From NCBI RefSeq assembly GCF_001667505.1, contig NZ_LZHZ01000007.1, forward strand, positions 1-64,000: a stretch of DNA of 64,000 nt, in the 5' to 3' direction. Each line of letters begins with the position of its first letter. The stretch's first letter is position 1. Under the pieces are notes generated by a model. It searched no databases. It was given only the letters and a program-made list of their open reading frames with translations, and had not been told where the DNA came from. Of the stretch, positions 26,998 through 35,125 are shown in pieces. Origin of the DNA: Mycobacterium sp. ACS1612. GTDB lineage: Bacteria > Actinomycetota > Actinomycetes > Mycobacteriales > Mycobacteriaceae. A program made the translations under genes and the position numbers.

Positions 26998-27060
26998 CGC
27001 GAGCGACCGCGTTTGTACATACGATCGCGGCGTGTCGGCGTACAAACACGGTCGCTCGCG
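26998..27060. terminator. Long inverted repeat between convergent genes
   Basis: A 21-base left arm, CGCGAGCGACCGCGTTTGTAC in part, matches the reverse complement of GTACAAACACGGTCGCTCGC on the right with a single mismatch; the loop is 21 bases. The left arm begins one base after the TAG of the upstream gene. It can serve as a two-way terminator. Palindromes of this general type recur in mycobacterial genomes, so it may be a dispersed repeat. Confidence 0.65.
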
Positions 27061-27077
27061 AGAAGAAGAAGAAGAAG

Positions 27078-27833
27078 CTACAGCGGGTTGAGGATTCGGT
27101 CGAGGAACTGGCGGGTGCGTTCCTCTTTCGGGTTGCCGATCACCTCGGCCGGCGGGCCCTGCTCCAGGATCACGCCGCGATCGGTGAACAGCACCTGATC
27201 GGAAACCTGCTTGGCGAACTGGATTTCGTGGGTGACGATCACCAGTGTCCACCCTTCGACGGCCAGATCCCTGATCACCGACAGCACTTCGCCGACCAGT
27301 TCGGGGTCCAACGCCGAGGTTGGCTCGTCGAACAGCACCACCTTCGGTTTCATCGCCAGCGCCCGCGCGATGCCGACGCGCTGCTGCTGGCCACCCGACA
27401 GCTGATACGGATACTGGTCGCGCTTCTCGACGAGCCCGACCTGGCCGAGCAACTCCAGCGCGTCGGCCTCGGCCTGCTCTTTCGGCCGCTTCTGCACGAA
27501 GACCGGTCCCTCGGTGATGTTCTGCAACACCGTCTTGTGCGGAAACAGGTTATGCGACTGAAACACAAAGCCACTCTGCGCGCGATAGCGGCGCAGGTCG
27601 TCCTTGGCCACCGGCTTGGAGAAATCCAACTCGACCTCGCCGACCCGGATCACCCCGGCGTCGGGCACGTCCAGCGCATTGAGCGCCCGCAGCAGCGTCG
27701 TCTTACCCGAACCCGACGGCCCGATGATCGTCGTCGCCGATCCCTGCGGAACGGTGAACGAAACACCCTTGAGCACTTCGTTGTCCCCGAAGGCCTTGTG
27801 CACGCCCTCGGCCACCACACGGTTCTCCGTCAT
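27078..27833 (-). CDS. Polar amino-acid ABC transporter ATP-binding protein
   Basis: 251 residues. Walker [15 protein letters not shown], signature [15 protein letters not shown], Walker [15 protein letters not shown], and switch His in [11 protein letters not shown], a GlnQ/ArtP/TcyN-type ATPase. It overlaps the stop of the upstream fused permease gene by 4 bases, so the two make a two-gene importer operon. Substrate is probably a polar amino acid such as glutamine or cystine. A GAA-triplet run lies just beyond its stop. Confidence 0.92.
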   Translation of the reverse strand: MTENRVVAEGVHKAFGDNEVLKGVSFTVPQGSATTIIGPSGSGKTTLLRALNALDVPDAGVIRVGEVELDFSKPVAKDDLRRYRAQSGFVFQSHNLFPHKTVLQNITEGPVFVQKRPKEQAEADALELLGQVGLVEKRDQYPYQLSGGQQQRVGIARALAMKPKVVLFDEPTSALDPELVGEVLSVIRDLAVEGWTLVIVTHEIQFAKQVSDQVLFTDRGVILEQGPPAEVIGNPKEERTRQFLDRILNPL

Positions 27834-29302
27834 CGCGCCACATACCTTTCCAGCCGACGTTCAATGCGACCCTGACCGAACGAGAGCGCCAGGCAGATCA
27901 CCCAGTAGTACACCGCCGCCGTGCCGTACAACGCGAAGAACTCGAACGTCGGCGCGGCGATGATCTGGGCCTGCCGCAGCAGCTCGGTGACCAAGATCGT
28001 CGACGCCAACGACGTGTCTTTGACCAGCGATATCAACGTATTCGACAGCGGCGGCACCGCCACCCGGGTGGCCTGCGGTAAGACGATACGCCGCAGCGTC
28101 CCAACATAATTCAGGCCGATCGTCTCGGCGGCTTCCCACTGGCCTTTCGGGATGCTCTGGATGGCCGAACGGATGATCTCGGCCGCGTAGCCGCCGACGT
28201 TCAACGAGAACGCGATCACGGCCGCCGGGAAGGGATCGATCTTCACCCCCAACTCCGGCAGGGCGTAGAAGACGATGAAAAGCTGTACCAGCAATGGGGT
28301 TCCGCGAATGACCGAGATGTAGAAACGTGCCACGTTGGTCAGCACCACGTTGGAGGACAACCGGGCCAGCGCCACCGCCAACGCGATCACGAGGCCGATC
28401 ACGAAGCTGATCACCGTCAACGGAACGGTCTTGGTGATCGCCGCCTTGGCCAGTGGCCCGAGGCTGTCGAGAATCAGATCCCACGTCGACTTCGGCTCAG
28501 CCTGCCCTTGGGCCGCCGCGGGCGCACCGGATGCGTTGGCTTTCAGATACTTCTGCGAGATGTCGGCCAGCGTTCCGTCGGCGCGCAGTTCGTCGAGGGC
28601 CTTGTTGAGGTCAGGCAGGAGCCCGCTGTTCTTGCGCGCGGCGAACCCCTGTTCACTTTTCTCTCCGATGTTTCCGGCGATCTTGACACTCTTGTCGCCC
28701 GTCTCGGCCAAATAGGCGTACACCGCGATGCTGTCGTTGACCACCACGTCGACCCGGCCCTGGTTGAGCAGTTTGATCGCCTGGGTGAACCCTTCGACCG
28801 CCTCGACGCGTGCCCCCGCCTTGCGGGCCACGTCCGACCAGTTACTGGTGGCGTTCTCCGCGGCGACCTTGCCCTTGAGATTCGCGAGCGAGGAGATCGA
28901 ATCGCCGGCGCGGGTGACGATGACGCCTTCGCCGACCGAGTACGGCTCGGACAGGTCGTATTTGGCCTTGCGTTCGTCGGTGATCGTGACCTCGTTGGCG
29001 ACGACGTCGAATCGGTTGGCCTCCAGCGCGGCGAAAATCGAATCCCATGGGGTTTCGACGAATTCGACCCTGACGCCGAGTTTGTCGGCGACCGCGCGGG
29101 CGACGTCCACGTCGTAGCCGACCAGTTGACCGGTGGCGGGGTCGTGATAGCTGAACGGTGAGTACACGCCTTCCGTGCCCACCCGCAGCACGCCAGCAGA
29201 CTTGACCGGGTTCTCGCCATTGTCTGCTTGCGAACCGCATGCGCTGAGCACAAAAGCACTGAGCAGCAACACGGCCACGACGGCTCTTCGTAGATTGCGC
29301 AC
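27830..29302 (-). CDS. Fused substrate-binding protein and permease, polar amino-acid ABC importer
   Basis: 490 residues from a GTG. Signal and lipobox LSACGSQ, then an SBP_bac_3 domain ([36 protein letters not shown]) to about residue 260, a short linker, and a permease domain of about 220 residues with the EAA-type loop [20 protein letters not shown]. Binding protein and permease in one chain fix the stoichiometry and tether the receptor to the channel, as in some GlnPQ systems. Works with the ATPase that follows. Confidence 0.9.
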   Translation of the reverse strand: MRNLRRAVVAVLLLSAFVLSACGSQADNGENPVKSAGVLRVGTEGVYSPFSYHDPATGQLVGYDVDVARAVADKLGVRVEFVETPWDSIFAALEANRFDVVANEVTITDERKAKYDLSEPYSVGEGVIVTRAGDSISSLANLKGKVAAENATSNWSDVARKAGARVEAVEGFTQAIKLLNQGRVDVVVNDSIAVYAYLAETGDKSVKIAGNIGEKSEQGFAARKNSGLLPDLNKALDELRADGTLADISQKYLKANASGAPAAAQGQAEPKSTWDLILDSLGPLAKAAITKTVPLTVISFVIGLVIALAVALARLSSNVVLTNVARFYISVIRGTPLLVQLFIVFYALPELGVKIDPFPAAVIAFSLNVGGYAAEIIRSAIQSIPKGQWEAAETIGLNYVGTLRRIVLPQATRVAVPPLSNTLISLVKDTSLASTILVTELLRQAQIIAAPTFEFFALYGTAAVYYWVICLALSFGQGRIERRLERYVAR

Positions 29303-29346
29303 TGGCGGACGCTAGCAAGTCGCGCAACATTCACCAAGGTTTCTGC

Positions 29347-30225
29347 TCAACGAGGCCGGTATATCCACGGCTCGCGGGGCAGCGCGGCGGGCGCGAACTC
29401 GACAAGCATGTCGGCCACGGTGTGTGCGGTGTAGCCAACCGACTCCGCGATTTGTGTCAGCGCCCGCTGCACCCCGATCTCGGCCAGCGTCACCGCGCCG
29501 TCGCGCTTGGCCAGCCGCGCGCCGTCCTCGTTGAGCACCAGAGCGACGTGGGCGTATGTCGGTTCTGGATAGCCGAGCAGGTTGGCCAGGTAAGCCTGCC
29601 GTGGCGACGACGGCAGCAGGTCGTCGCCGCGCACCACCTGGTCGACGCCCTGCGCGGCGTCGTCGACCACGACCGCGAGGTTGTAGGCGGCGACACCATC
29701 ACCGCGGCGCACCACGAAGTCGTCGACGATGCCGGTGTAGTCGCCGTGCAGCACGTCGTGCACTGTGTGCACGAAGGTGTCAGAACGCAATCGCAGCGCC
29801 GGTGGCCGTCCCGTCTCGCGCCGCCGGACTTCGCGCTCGGCATCGGTCAAGTCCCGGCAGGTACCGGGATAGGCGCCCTGCGGTGCGTGCGGCGCCCGCG
29901 GCGCCTGCGCGATATCCCTTCTGGTGCAATAGCATTCATAGAGCAGCCCGCGGCGGGCGAGGTCGTCGACCACCGCGTCGTAGCGTTGTGGGTGTCCGCT
30001 CTGCCATTCGGGCGGCTCGTCCCAGGTCAGTCCCAGCGCCGCCAGGTCGTCGAGTTGCCGGTTGGCGATATCGGTGTGGGTGCGGTCGTCGAGGTCCTCG
30101 ATGCGCATCAGGAACCGACGCCCGGTCGAACGCGCGAACAGCCATGCCAACACTGCCGTGCGCAGATTGCCGATGTGCAGATCGGCCGACGGGCTTGGCG
30201 CGAAGCGGCCTGCTCCAGGTGCCAT
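29347..30225 (-). CDS. gluQ: Glutamyl-queuosine tRNA(Asp) synthetase
   Basis: 292 residues, the length of GluQRS and far shorter than GluRS because the anticodon-binding domain is missing. Seen: GRFAPSPSADLHIGNLRTAV (HIGH-type motif), zinc ligands in YECYCTRRDI with a downstream Cys in YPGTCRDL, and the KMSKS-like LAKRDGAVTL. It attaches glutamate to the cyclopentene of queuosine-34 in tRNA-Asp. Its presence implies the cell carries queuosine, consistent with tgt nearby. Confidence 0.92.
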   Translation of the reverse strand: MAPGAGRFAPSPSADLHIGNLRTAVLAWLFARSTGRRFLMRIEDLDDRTHTDIANRQLDDLAALGLTWDEPPEWQSGHPQRYDAVVDDLARRGLLYECYCTRRDIAQAPRAPHAPQGAYPGTCRDLTDAEREVRRRETGRPPALRLRSDTFVHTVHDVLHGDYTGIVDDFVVRRGDGVAAYNLAVVVDDAAQGVDQVVRGDDLLPSSPRQAYLANLLGYPEPTYAHVALVLNEDGARLAKRDGAVTLAEIGVQRALTQIAESVGYTAHTVADMLVEFAPAALPREPWIYRPR

Positions 30226-30229
30226 GCCG

Positions 30230-31012
30230 TCAGCTTGCCTTGGTCCGCGCTTCCTGCTTCTGAAGGGTCACCGATGCGGTGCCTGCACCTGACTGCACCC
30301 CGACGCCGTGGCCCTGCACGGTTACCGCCAACCGGGTGCGGTCGCCGCGGAACAGGTCGCGGGAGTATTCGCACGGCGTGTCGTGCTGGTCGTAGGTGAT
30401 CCGAGTGATCAGCAACAGCGCCGATTTCGGTTTGATGCCGAGCAGCGAGGCCTCCACCTGCGTGGCATTGACCGCTTCGATGCGCTCCTCGGCGCGCGCC
30501 GTCACCAGACCGTACTGGGTTTCCAGCACTTCGTAGATCGAGCCGCCGAGTTGTTGTTCGAGCAAGCCCGGGAACGCGTCGGCGGGAAACTGCGCGAGTT
30601 CCAGCGAGATTGGTGAGCCGTCGGCGAGCCGGACCCGCTGGATCTCTATGACGAAAGCGTTGGCACCGATGCGCAGCGCCTTCTGCGTGGTTCGGTCCGG
30701 CGAGGTGATCCGCGTCGAGATCACCCGTGTGCCTGCAACATAACCCTGGTGCGCGAGGAAGGCCGGCACCCCGACCACGTCCGACAAGCTGCGCTGCACC
30801 TGTGCGTGGCTGATGAAGATGCCGCCCGACCGGCCGATCGCCCGGTGCACCAGGCCGGCCTCCTCCAGTGCCGCGAGCACTTGGCGCAGGCTCGATCGGC
30901 TGGTCTTGTAGTGCTCGGCCAACTCGCGTTCGCTGCCGAGCTTGGCGCCCGGCTCACCCGCGTTGATGTCGGCGACGATGCGGCGCCGCAGATCCTCACT
31001 TGGCGTCGGCAC
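30230..31012 (-). CDS. GntR/HutC-family regulator with UTRA domain
   Basis: 260 residues from a GTG at 31012 with AAGGA 6 bases upstream. Winged-helix domain at residues 1-70 (LGSERELAEHYKTSRSSLRQ, then LEEAGLVHR), then a UTRA ligand domain (about 95-240) with AFVIEIQRVRLADGSPISLE and RITYDQHDTPCEYSRDLFR. It is the last gene of the shell operon, so it probably controls that operon in response to an amino alcohol or aldehyde. A palindrome upstream (31032-31044) suggests autoregulation. Confidence 0.88.
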   Translation of the reverse strand: MPTPSEDLRRRIVADINAGEPGAKLGSERELAEHYKTSRSSLRQVLAALEEAGLVHRAIGRSGGIFISHAQVQRSLSDVVGVPAFLAHQGYVAGTRVISTRITSPDRTTQKALRIGANAFVIEIQRVRLADGSPISLELAQFPADAFPGLLEQQLGGSIYEVLETQYGLVTARAEERIEAVNATQVEASLLGIKPKSALLLITRITYDQHDTPCEYSRDLFRGDRTRLAVTVQGHGVGVQSGAGTASVTLQKQEARTKAS

Positions 31013-31031
31013 CGGTAGTCCTTCCGCTGAT

Positions 31032-31044
31032 TTGGTCTAACCAA
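31032..31044. promoter_or_regulatory. Palindrome TTGGTCTAACCAA, candidate GntR operator
   Basis: TTGGT and ACCAA form a perfect inverted repeat around CTA, about 20 bases before the regulator's start codon. HutC-group regulators bind closely related TGGTCTAGACCA sites. Related TTGG/CCAA and ATGG/CCAT palindromes occur in the divergent promoter region at 37.98-38.05 kb. Confidence 0.5.
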
Positions 31045-31058
31045 TTCTAGCGGACGCC

Positions 31059-31838
31059 CTATGCCTCAGCGAGTGCCTGACTGGATTCGGGAAGGATCTG
31101 ACCACCGTCCACCACCAGCGTCTGGCCCGTGATGTACGCGGCTTCGTCGGTGGCGAAGAACAGCGCGGCATTACCGATGTCAGCGACGCTGCCCAATCGT
31201 GCCGCGGGGATCGAAGCGGCCATTTGGTCCATGTATTCCTGGCCCATTTCGATCAGGCCCTCGGTGATGATGTTGCCCGGCAGCACCGCGTTGATGGTGA
31301 TCTGCTTGGGCGCGAGTTCCATCGCCGCGGTCCGCAGGAAGCCCAACTGGGCGGCCTTGCTCGCTCCGTAGTGTGACCACCCGGGGTAGCCGGTGATCGG
31401 ACCGGTGATCGACGACGTGATGACGACGCGGCCGTGTCCGCTGGCGGTCAGGGCAGGCAACGCGGCCTGGATGATGAAGACGGTGCCCTTGAAGTTCACC
31501 GACAACACCTCGTCGATGTCCTCGGGTGTCAAATCCTCCAGCTTGCCCGAAGGGAAGATCCCCGCGTTGGCGCAGACGATGTCTACACCGCCGAACTGTT
31601 CGACGGCGGTGTCCACTGCGCGGCGGCAGTCTTCGGGTTTCGTCACGTCGACCGCCAGCGCGCTCACCCGACCGGGTTGGTCGGCGAGTGCTTCCACCGC
31701 GGCGTCGAGGTCGGCCTGGCTGCGCGCGGTCAGCAGCACGTTGACGCCTGCGGCGGCGAAGGTTTCGGCGATGCCGCGGCCGATTCCCTTACTTGCGCCG
31801 GTGACGATGGCCGACCGGCCGTCGAGCGAGGTGAACAT
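31059..31838 (-). CDS. SDR dehydrogenase, probable (S)-1-amino-2-propanol dehydrogenase
   Basis: 259 residues. [10 protein letters not shown] near residue 14, [10 protein letters not shown], catalytic Ser in [13 protein letters not shown], and [10 protein letters not shown] with Tyr and Lys. In the M. smegmatis RMM microcompartment locus the SDR interconverts aminoacetone and (S)-1-amino-2-propanol; the same position here, between kinase and regulator in the shell operon, supports that role. Whether it enters the shell cannot be told; no clear targeting helix is seen at either end. Confidence 0.82.
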   Translation of the reverse strand: MFTSLDGRSAIVTGASKGIGRGIAETFAAAGVNVLLTARSQADLDAAVEALADQPGRVSALAVDVTKPEDCRRAVDTAVEQFGGVDIVCANAGIFPSGKLEDLTPEDIDEVLSVNFKGTVFIIQAALPALTASGHGRVVITSSITGPITGYPGWSHYGASKAAQLGFLRTAAMELAPKQITINAVLPGNIITEGLIEMGQEYMDQMAASIPAARLGSVADIGNAALFFATDEAAYITGQTLVVDGGQILPESSQALAEA

Positions 31839-31851
31839 CTGTCTCCTTACG

Positions 31852-32853
31852 TCAGGCCAGGCGGCGGCCGTGTGAACTGAGATAGCGCTCGGCCAGCGTG
31901 CAGCTGCCGTGTGCGTAATTGATTGCCTTGGTGCGGGATTCCTTGGAATGGCTGTGGGTGCCCATCCACGCCAGCAGCATCAGCCTGCGCAGGAACACGA
32001 ACGATGACAGCATGTCTTCGTCGTCGGCGGCGAGCGTCCTGCGGCTGCGGTAGCCCGCGATCCAGGAGTCCTGCCATTCGGGCAGCGCGGGATCGTCTTC
32101 GATGAACGACACCGCGGTGCCGAAATCGTAGAAGAACCAGCCGAATCCGCAGTCGTCGAAGTCGATGACGGTGATGGTCGAGCCGTCGACGAGCAGGTTG
32201 GCCAGCCGCAGGTCGGCGTGGATCAGCCCGCACCGGTCCGGCCCCGACCCGTACTGCTCGAGCCGCTCGCGCAACAGCTGCTCGGCACGGCTCAGCAGCC
32301 GGTGCTCGGCGTCGCCCACCCCGTCGGCGTCCTGCCAGCGTCCCCAGCGGCCCTCGGCGCCGAGGCTGTGCGCCCAGTCCCAGGAGAACCGGCTGAACGA
32401 GGCAGGGCGCTGCCACGCGTGCGAATGGTCGTGTAACGCCGCGGTGATCTGCCCAAGGGTGAAAAAGTCGCTGACGGTCACCGTCTGCTCGTCGGGCTCG
32501 GCGCCCGCGACCATCGCGAAATGCACGACATGACGGTCTTTTCCGTTGACGTTGACGCTCACCACCCGCCTGCCGTCGGCAGCGGGCAGCACCGTTGGCA
32601 CCGTGATGTCGCTGTCGCGCCGCAGCGCCTCGAGCCAGTCGAGCTCGGATTCGATTTGGTGCGGTAAATGGTAGTTCTCGCGGTGCACCCGCAGGATCGA
32701 CCGCTGCCCTGTGGCGGTGTCTTCGACCGCGTACGTGGCGTTCTCGGACAGGTTCAGCAGCTGCAAGGTGGAGTTCCGCGCAAGCCCGTACTCGGCGAGC
32801 GCGCGTTCTGCGACGGCGCGATCGTCGGCGATCACGCCATTGGGGTTCACCAT
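31852..32853 (-). CDS. Aminoalcohol kinase, probable (S)-1-amino-2-propanol kinase
   Basis: 333 residues, APH/choline-kinase fold: [13 protein letters not shown] near residue 35 (nucleotide loop), catalytic loop [16 protein letters not shown] near residue 214, metal site [19 protein letters not shown]. Family members encoded in RMM microcompartment loci phosphorylate (S)-1-amino-2-propanol, preparing it for a PLP-dependent phospho-lyase. It overlaps the upstream BMC-T gene by one base. Acts early in the route to propanal. Confidence 0.85.
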   Translation of the reverse strand: MVNPNGVIADDRAVAERALAEYGLARNSTLQLLNLSENATYAVEDTATGQRSILRVHRENYHLPHQIESELDWLEALRRDSDITVPTVLPAADGRRVVSVNVNGKDRHVVHFAMVAGAEPDEQTVTVSDFFTLGQITAALHDHSHAWQRPASFSRFSWDWAHSLGAEGRWGRWQDADGVGDAEHRLLSRAEQLLRERLEQYGSGPDRCGLIHADLRLANLLVDGSTITVIDFDDCGFGWFFYDFGTAVSFIEDDPALPEWQDSWIAGYRSRRTLAADDEDMLSSFVFLRRLMLLAWMGTHSHSKESRTKAINYAHGSCTLAERYLSSHGRRLA

Positions 32854-33506
32854 CAGTGGTCGCGTCCCTCGATTCCGGCCAGCACCGCAGAGATCCGGTC
32901 CCTCGCCGCGGTGACGTCCTTGGTGCTGCCGCCGATGTACAGCCTGCCAGCAGCTCCGATCATTTGTACGTCGACGATAGTGAGCTCCGGCGCAGCGCGC
33001 TCGGCTTCGTTGGCGGCGACGGCCGCGAACAGCGCCGGCGTCATCTCGTACACCAGCAGCGCCTGGCCCGGCAGGATCATCGACGCTTGGCGGTTGCGGT
33101 TGAGGATCACCGCGTGTTGATCGGTGATGTCCTCGATGATGTCGTGGAACAGCACCTGCGGACGCAGTTGGTCGGCGGCCCGCGCGCCGGTGCCCTGCAG
33201 GATCGCCTCGCCGGCGCGGCGCACCTCGGCCAGGTCGGCGGAGTGCACCTCCAAGACGCCGAATTGGCGCTCGACGTAAAGGATCCCCACTTGCACACCG
33301 GGCACATCGCGCAGGGCGAGGTCGATCACCCGCTCGATCGCCAGCGCCGGCGACACCTCGACGATCAGTGCGTGCTCACCTTCGTACGGCGGATATCCCC
33401 GAGCGCGGGTCGGTGTGCCCAGGTAGGCGGCGAACTGCCGCTGCAGGTCCTCCACGAGGAGGTAGACGCGGATATCGGTGCGCGCCGGGGTTGTCGTCGC
33501 GGCCAT
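32853..33506 (-). CDS. BMC-T microcompartment shell protein
   Basis: 217 residues holding two BMC domains. First about 10-105 (IRVYLLVEDLQRQFAAYLGT, then HALIVEVSPALAIERVIDLA), second about 110-205 (LPGQALLVYEMTPALFAAVA, AERAAPELTIVDVQMIGAAG). A tandem chain forms a trimer shaped like a BMC hexamer and tiles the shell facet. It is a paralogue of the BMC-T at 34.5-35.1 kb; the two are about a third to half identical by eye. Such trimers often carry a central pore for larger metabolites. Confidence 0.92.
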   Translation of the reverse strand: MAATTTPARTDIRVYLLVEDLQRQFAAYLGTPTRARGYPPYEGEHALIVEVSPALAIERVIDLALRDVPGVQVGILYVERQFGVLEVHSADLAEVRRAGEAILQGTGARAADQLRPQVLFHDIIEDITDQHAVILNRNRQASMILPGQALLVYEMTPALFAAVAANEAERAAPELTIVDVQMIGAAGRLYIGGSTKDVTAARDRISAVLAGIEGRDH

Positions 33507-33512
33507 GACGAA

Positions 33513-33794
33513 CTACTGCGCGGCGACAGCGAAATGAGCACCCAGTTCGTTGTGTGGGCGCGGGATCACGTGCACGCTGATCAGTTCCCCGACCTGTGAG
33601 GCGGATTCGGCGCCCGCCTCGGTGGCGGCCTTCACGGCGCCCACCTCACCGGTGACGATGACGGCGACCAGTCCGTCGCCGACCTGCTGCCGGTCGGTGA
33701 TGGTGACGTTCGCCGCCTTGACCATCGCATCAGCAGCGGCCAGCGCTGCGACGTATCCCTTGGTCTCGATCATTCCAATCGCGTTGCTGGGCAT
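33513..33794 (-). CDS. BMC-H hexameric shell protein
   Basis: 93 residues, a single Pf00936-type domain: [20 protein letters not shown] at the front, the loop [20 protein letters not shown] which lines the hexamer pore, and [12 protein letters not shown] at the end. It is the only BMC-H gene in the locus, so it must form most of the shell facets, as in the RMM shells described in M. smegmatis. AAGGAG precedes its start. Confidence 0.95.
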   Translation of the reverse strand: MPSNAIGMIETKGYVAALAAADAMVKAANVTITDRQQVGDGLVAVIVTGEVGAVKAATEAGAESASQVGELISVHVIPRPHNELGAHFAVAAQ

Positions 33795-33816
33795 GGTGTT
33801 TCTCCTTGTTCACTCG

Positions 33817-34068
33817 TTACTTCTGGACCTGTGGGTCGATGGACCCGATGATCAGTGCGTCGACCGGAGGCGGGGTGCCGGTGAACCAGTTCGAGGCGAC
33901 CGACCCCTGGGCAATCAGCACACGCTCGCCGACACCGCTGCCGAGTACGTCGAACGCGATCAACCGCGAAGCCGACCCGTCGGTTTCCACCTCGAGGAAC
34001 GCCCCCGCGGGCAGTCCGTCGATGCGACGCGTGGACCAGACCTGACCGGTGACCTTTCCTGTAATCAC
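33817..34068 (-). CDS. BMC-P pentameric vertex protein (EutN/CcmL)
   Basis: 83 residues from a GTG at 34068, with AGAAGGAG 7 bases upstream and a 4-base overlap with the preceding gene. A long upstream extension of this frame is not supported. EutN/CcmL features: GKVTGQVWSTRRIDGLPAG, LIAFDVLGSGVGERVLIAQG and the closing SIDPQVQ. Pentamers of this protein cap the twelve vertices of the polyhedral shell. Confidence 0.92.
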   Translation of the reverse strand: MITGKVTGQVWSTRRIDGLPAGAFLEVETDGSASRLIAFDVLGSGVGERVLIAQGSVASNWFTGTPPPVDALIIGSIDPQVQK

Positions 34069-34520
34069 TTCCGCTCCTTCTGAATCGAGACGCCCAGCAC
34101 GCGCGCCTTCTCCCGCGCCAGCGGAGTGAGCACCGCCTTGGGTCCGAGGACCAGCGCGCCACCGGACGCGGCGATGTCGACAATCCGACGCTCGGTCACC
34201 GCGCCCCGCTCGATCCGGTGCGCCGCTGCCTGCGCGCCGGACGAGGCGCCTGCCAGGCGGAAGCTCAACCGGCCGTGGCGTAGGTCGGCGCGCGTCTTCG
34301 GATTCTCGAACAGCCGCAGCAGGTGCCGCACGAATGCGTCGAGGTCGGCGTCGGTGCCGATACGCACGGAGTCGACACGCGACTTCTCGTCGGCGGCCAG
34401 CGGACCGGTCGGCGCAAACCCGTTGTGGCTGGGCGTCGTTGGTGGCGGGATCAGGTCCGCGACCGCGTCGCGCACCACCTCCCGGACAAGGGTGCGCAGG
34501 TCGGCACGTTCCAGTGTCAC
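34065..34520 (-). CDS. Probable microcompartment cargo/assembly protein
   Basis: 151 residues, no recognised enzyme domain. The N-terminal LERADLRTLVREVVRDAVAD forms an amphipathic helix followed by a Pro-rich linker, the form of BMC encapsulation peptides. The C-terminal TERRIVDIAASGGALVLGPK, then TPLAREKARVLGVSI, resembles a motif seen in several ethanolamine/propanediol utilisation proteins (EutQ/EutT/PduM-like endings). Located between the BMC-T and BMC-P genes with 4-base overlaps on both sides. It may bridge shell and enzyme core. Confidence 0.7.
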   Translation of the reverse strand: MTLERADLRTLVREVVRDAVADLIPPPTTPSHNGFAPTGPLAADEKSRVDSVRIGTDADLDAFVRHLLRLFENPKTRADLRHGRLSFRLAGASSGAQAAAHRIERGAVTERRIVDIAASGGALVLGPKAVLTPLAREKARVLGVSIQKERK

Positions 34521-35122
34521 GTGGCGCTCCGTGCCAGCGCATCCTGCGCGGCGTCCGCGGCCTGCCGGACGTCGGCTTCCGTGCCCGCCAGATAGACGCG
34601 GCCGGTCGCGCCGATCATCCGGTAGTCGACGACCTTGATCTCGGCGGCCTTCTCGGCCTCGTTGGTGGCCAGGATCGCATACGACGCGGGCTGCACCTCG
34701 AGCACGAACAGCGACTCGCCCGGCAGCACCATCGAGCCGATCTTGTTGCGGTTGATCAGGAAGGCGTGCTGCTGGTCGACGCTGGAGATGATCCGTGCGG
34801 CCAGGATGGTGGGCCGCACCGCGGAACTGGCGTCCTTCCCGAGTTCCTGCAGCGCCGCGTCCGCCGCGGCCTTGACGGCGCCGGTTTCGCCGTGGAACTC
34901 GAGATAGCCGAATTGCCGCTCCACCACCAGGACTCCGGCTTTCACGTCGGCGTGTTTGAGGGCGACGTCGGTGACACCCTCGATGTCCAATCCCGGCGCC
35001 ACCTCGATGATCTGCGCCGCGACATCGGCTCGTGGCAGGGCGCCCTTGATCCAGGTGCCGAGGTACGACATCGTCTGCGGCTGCAGGCGGTCGATGAAGA
35101 TGAAGGAACGCAGTTCAGCCAC
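34517..35122 (-). CDS. BMC-T microcompartment shell protein
   Basis: 201 residues with two BMC domains: about 5-95 (LRSFIFIDRLQPQTMSYLGT, GVLVVERQFGYLEFHGETGA) and 100-190 (LPGESLFVLEVQPASYAILA, EIKVVDYRMIGATGRVYLAG). It forms a pseudohexameric trimer. It is paired with the other BMC-T of the operon. The start is 3 bases after the aldehyde dehydrogenase stop; the 4-base overlap downstream shows translational coupling. Confidence 0.92.
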   Translation of the reverse strand: MAELRSFIFIDRLQPQTMSYLGTWIKGALPRADVAAQIIEVAPGLDIEGVTDVALKHADVKAGVLVVERQFGYLEFHGETGAVKAAADAALQELGKDASSAVRPTILAARIISSVDQQHAFLINRNKIGSMVLPGESLFVLEVQPASYAILATNEAEKAAEIKVVDYRMIGATGRVYLAGTEADVRQAADAAQDALARSAT

Positions 35123-35125
35123 GGC

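Noticed and set aside
34068..34542. N-terminal extension of the BMC-P protein to about 240 residues
   Set aside because: The extension is antiparallel-frame reading of the preceding gene; the GTG at 34068 has a proper ribosome site and gives the family length.
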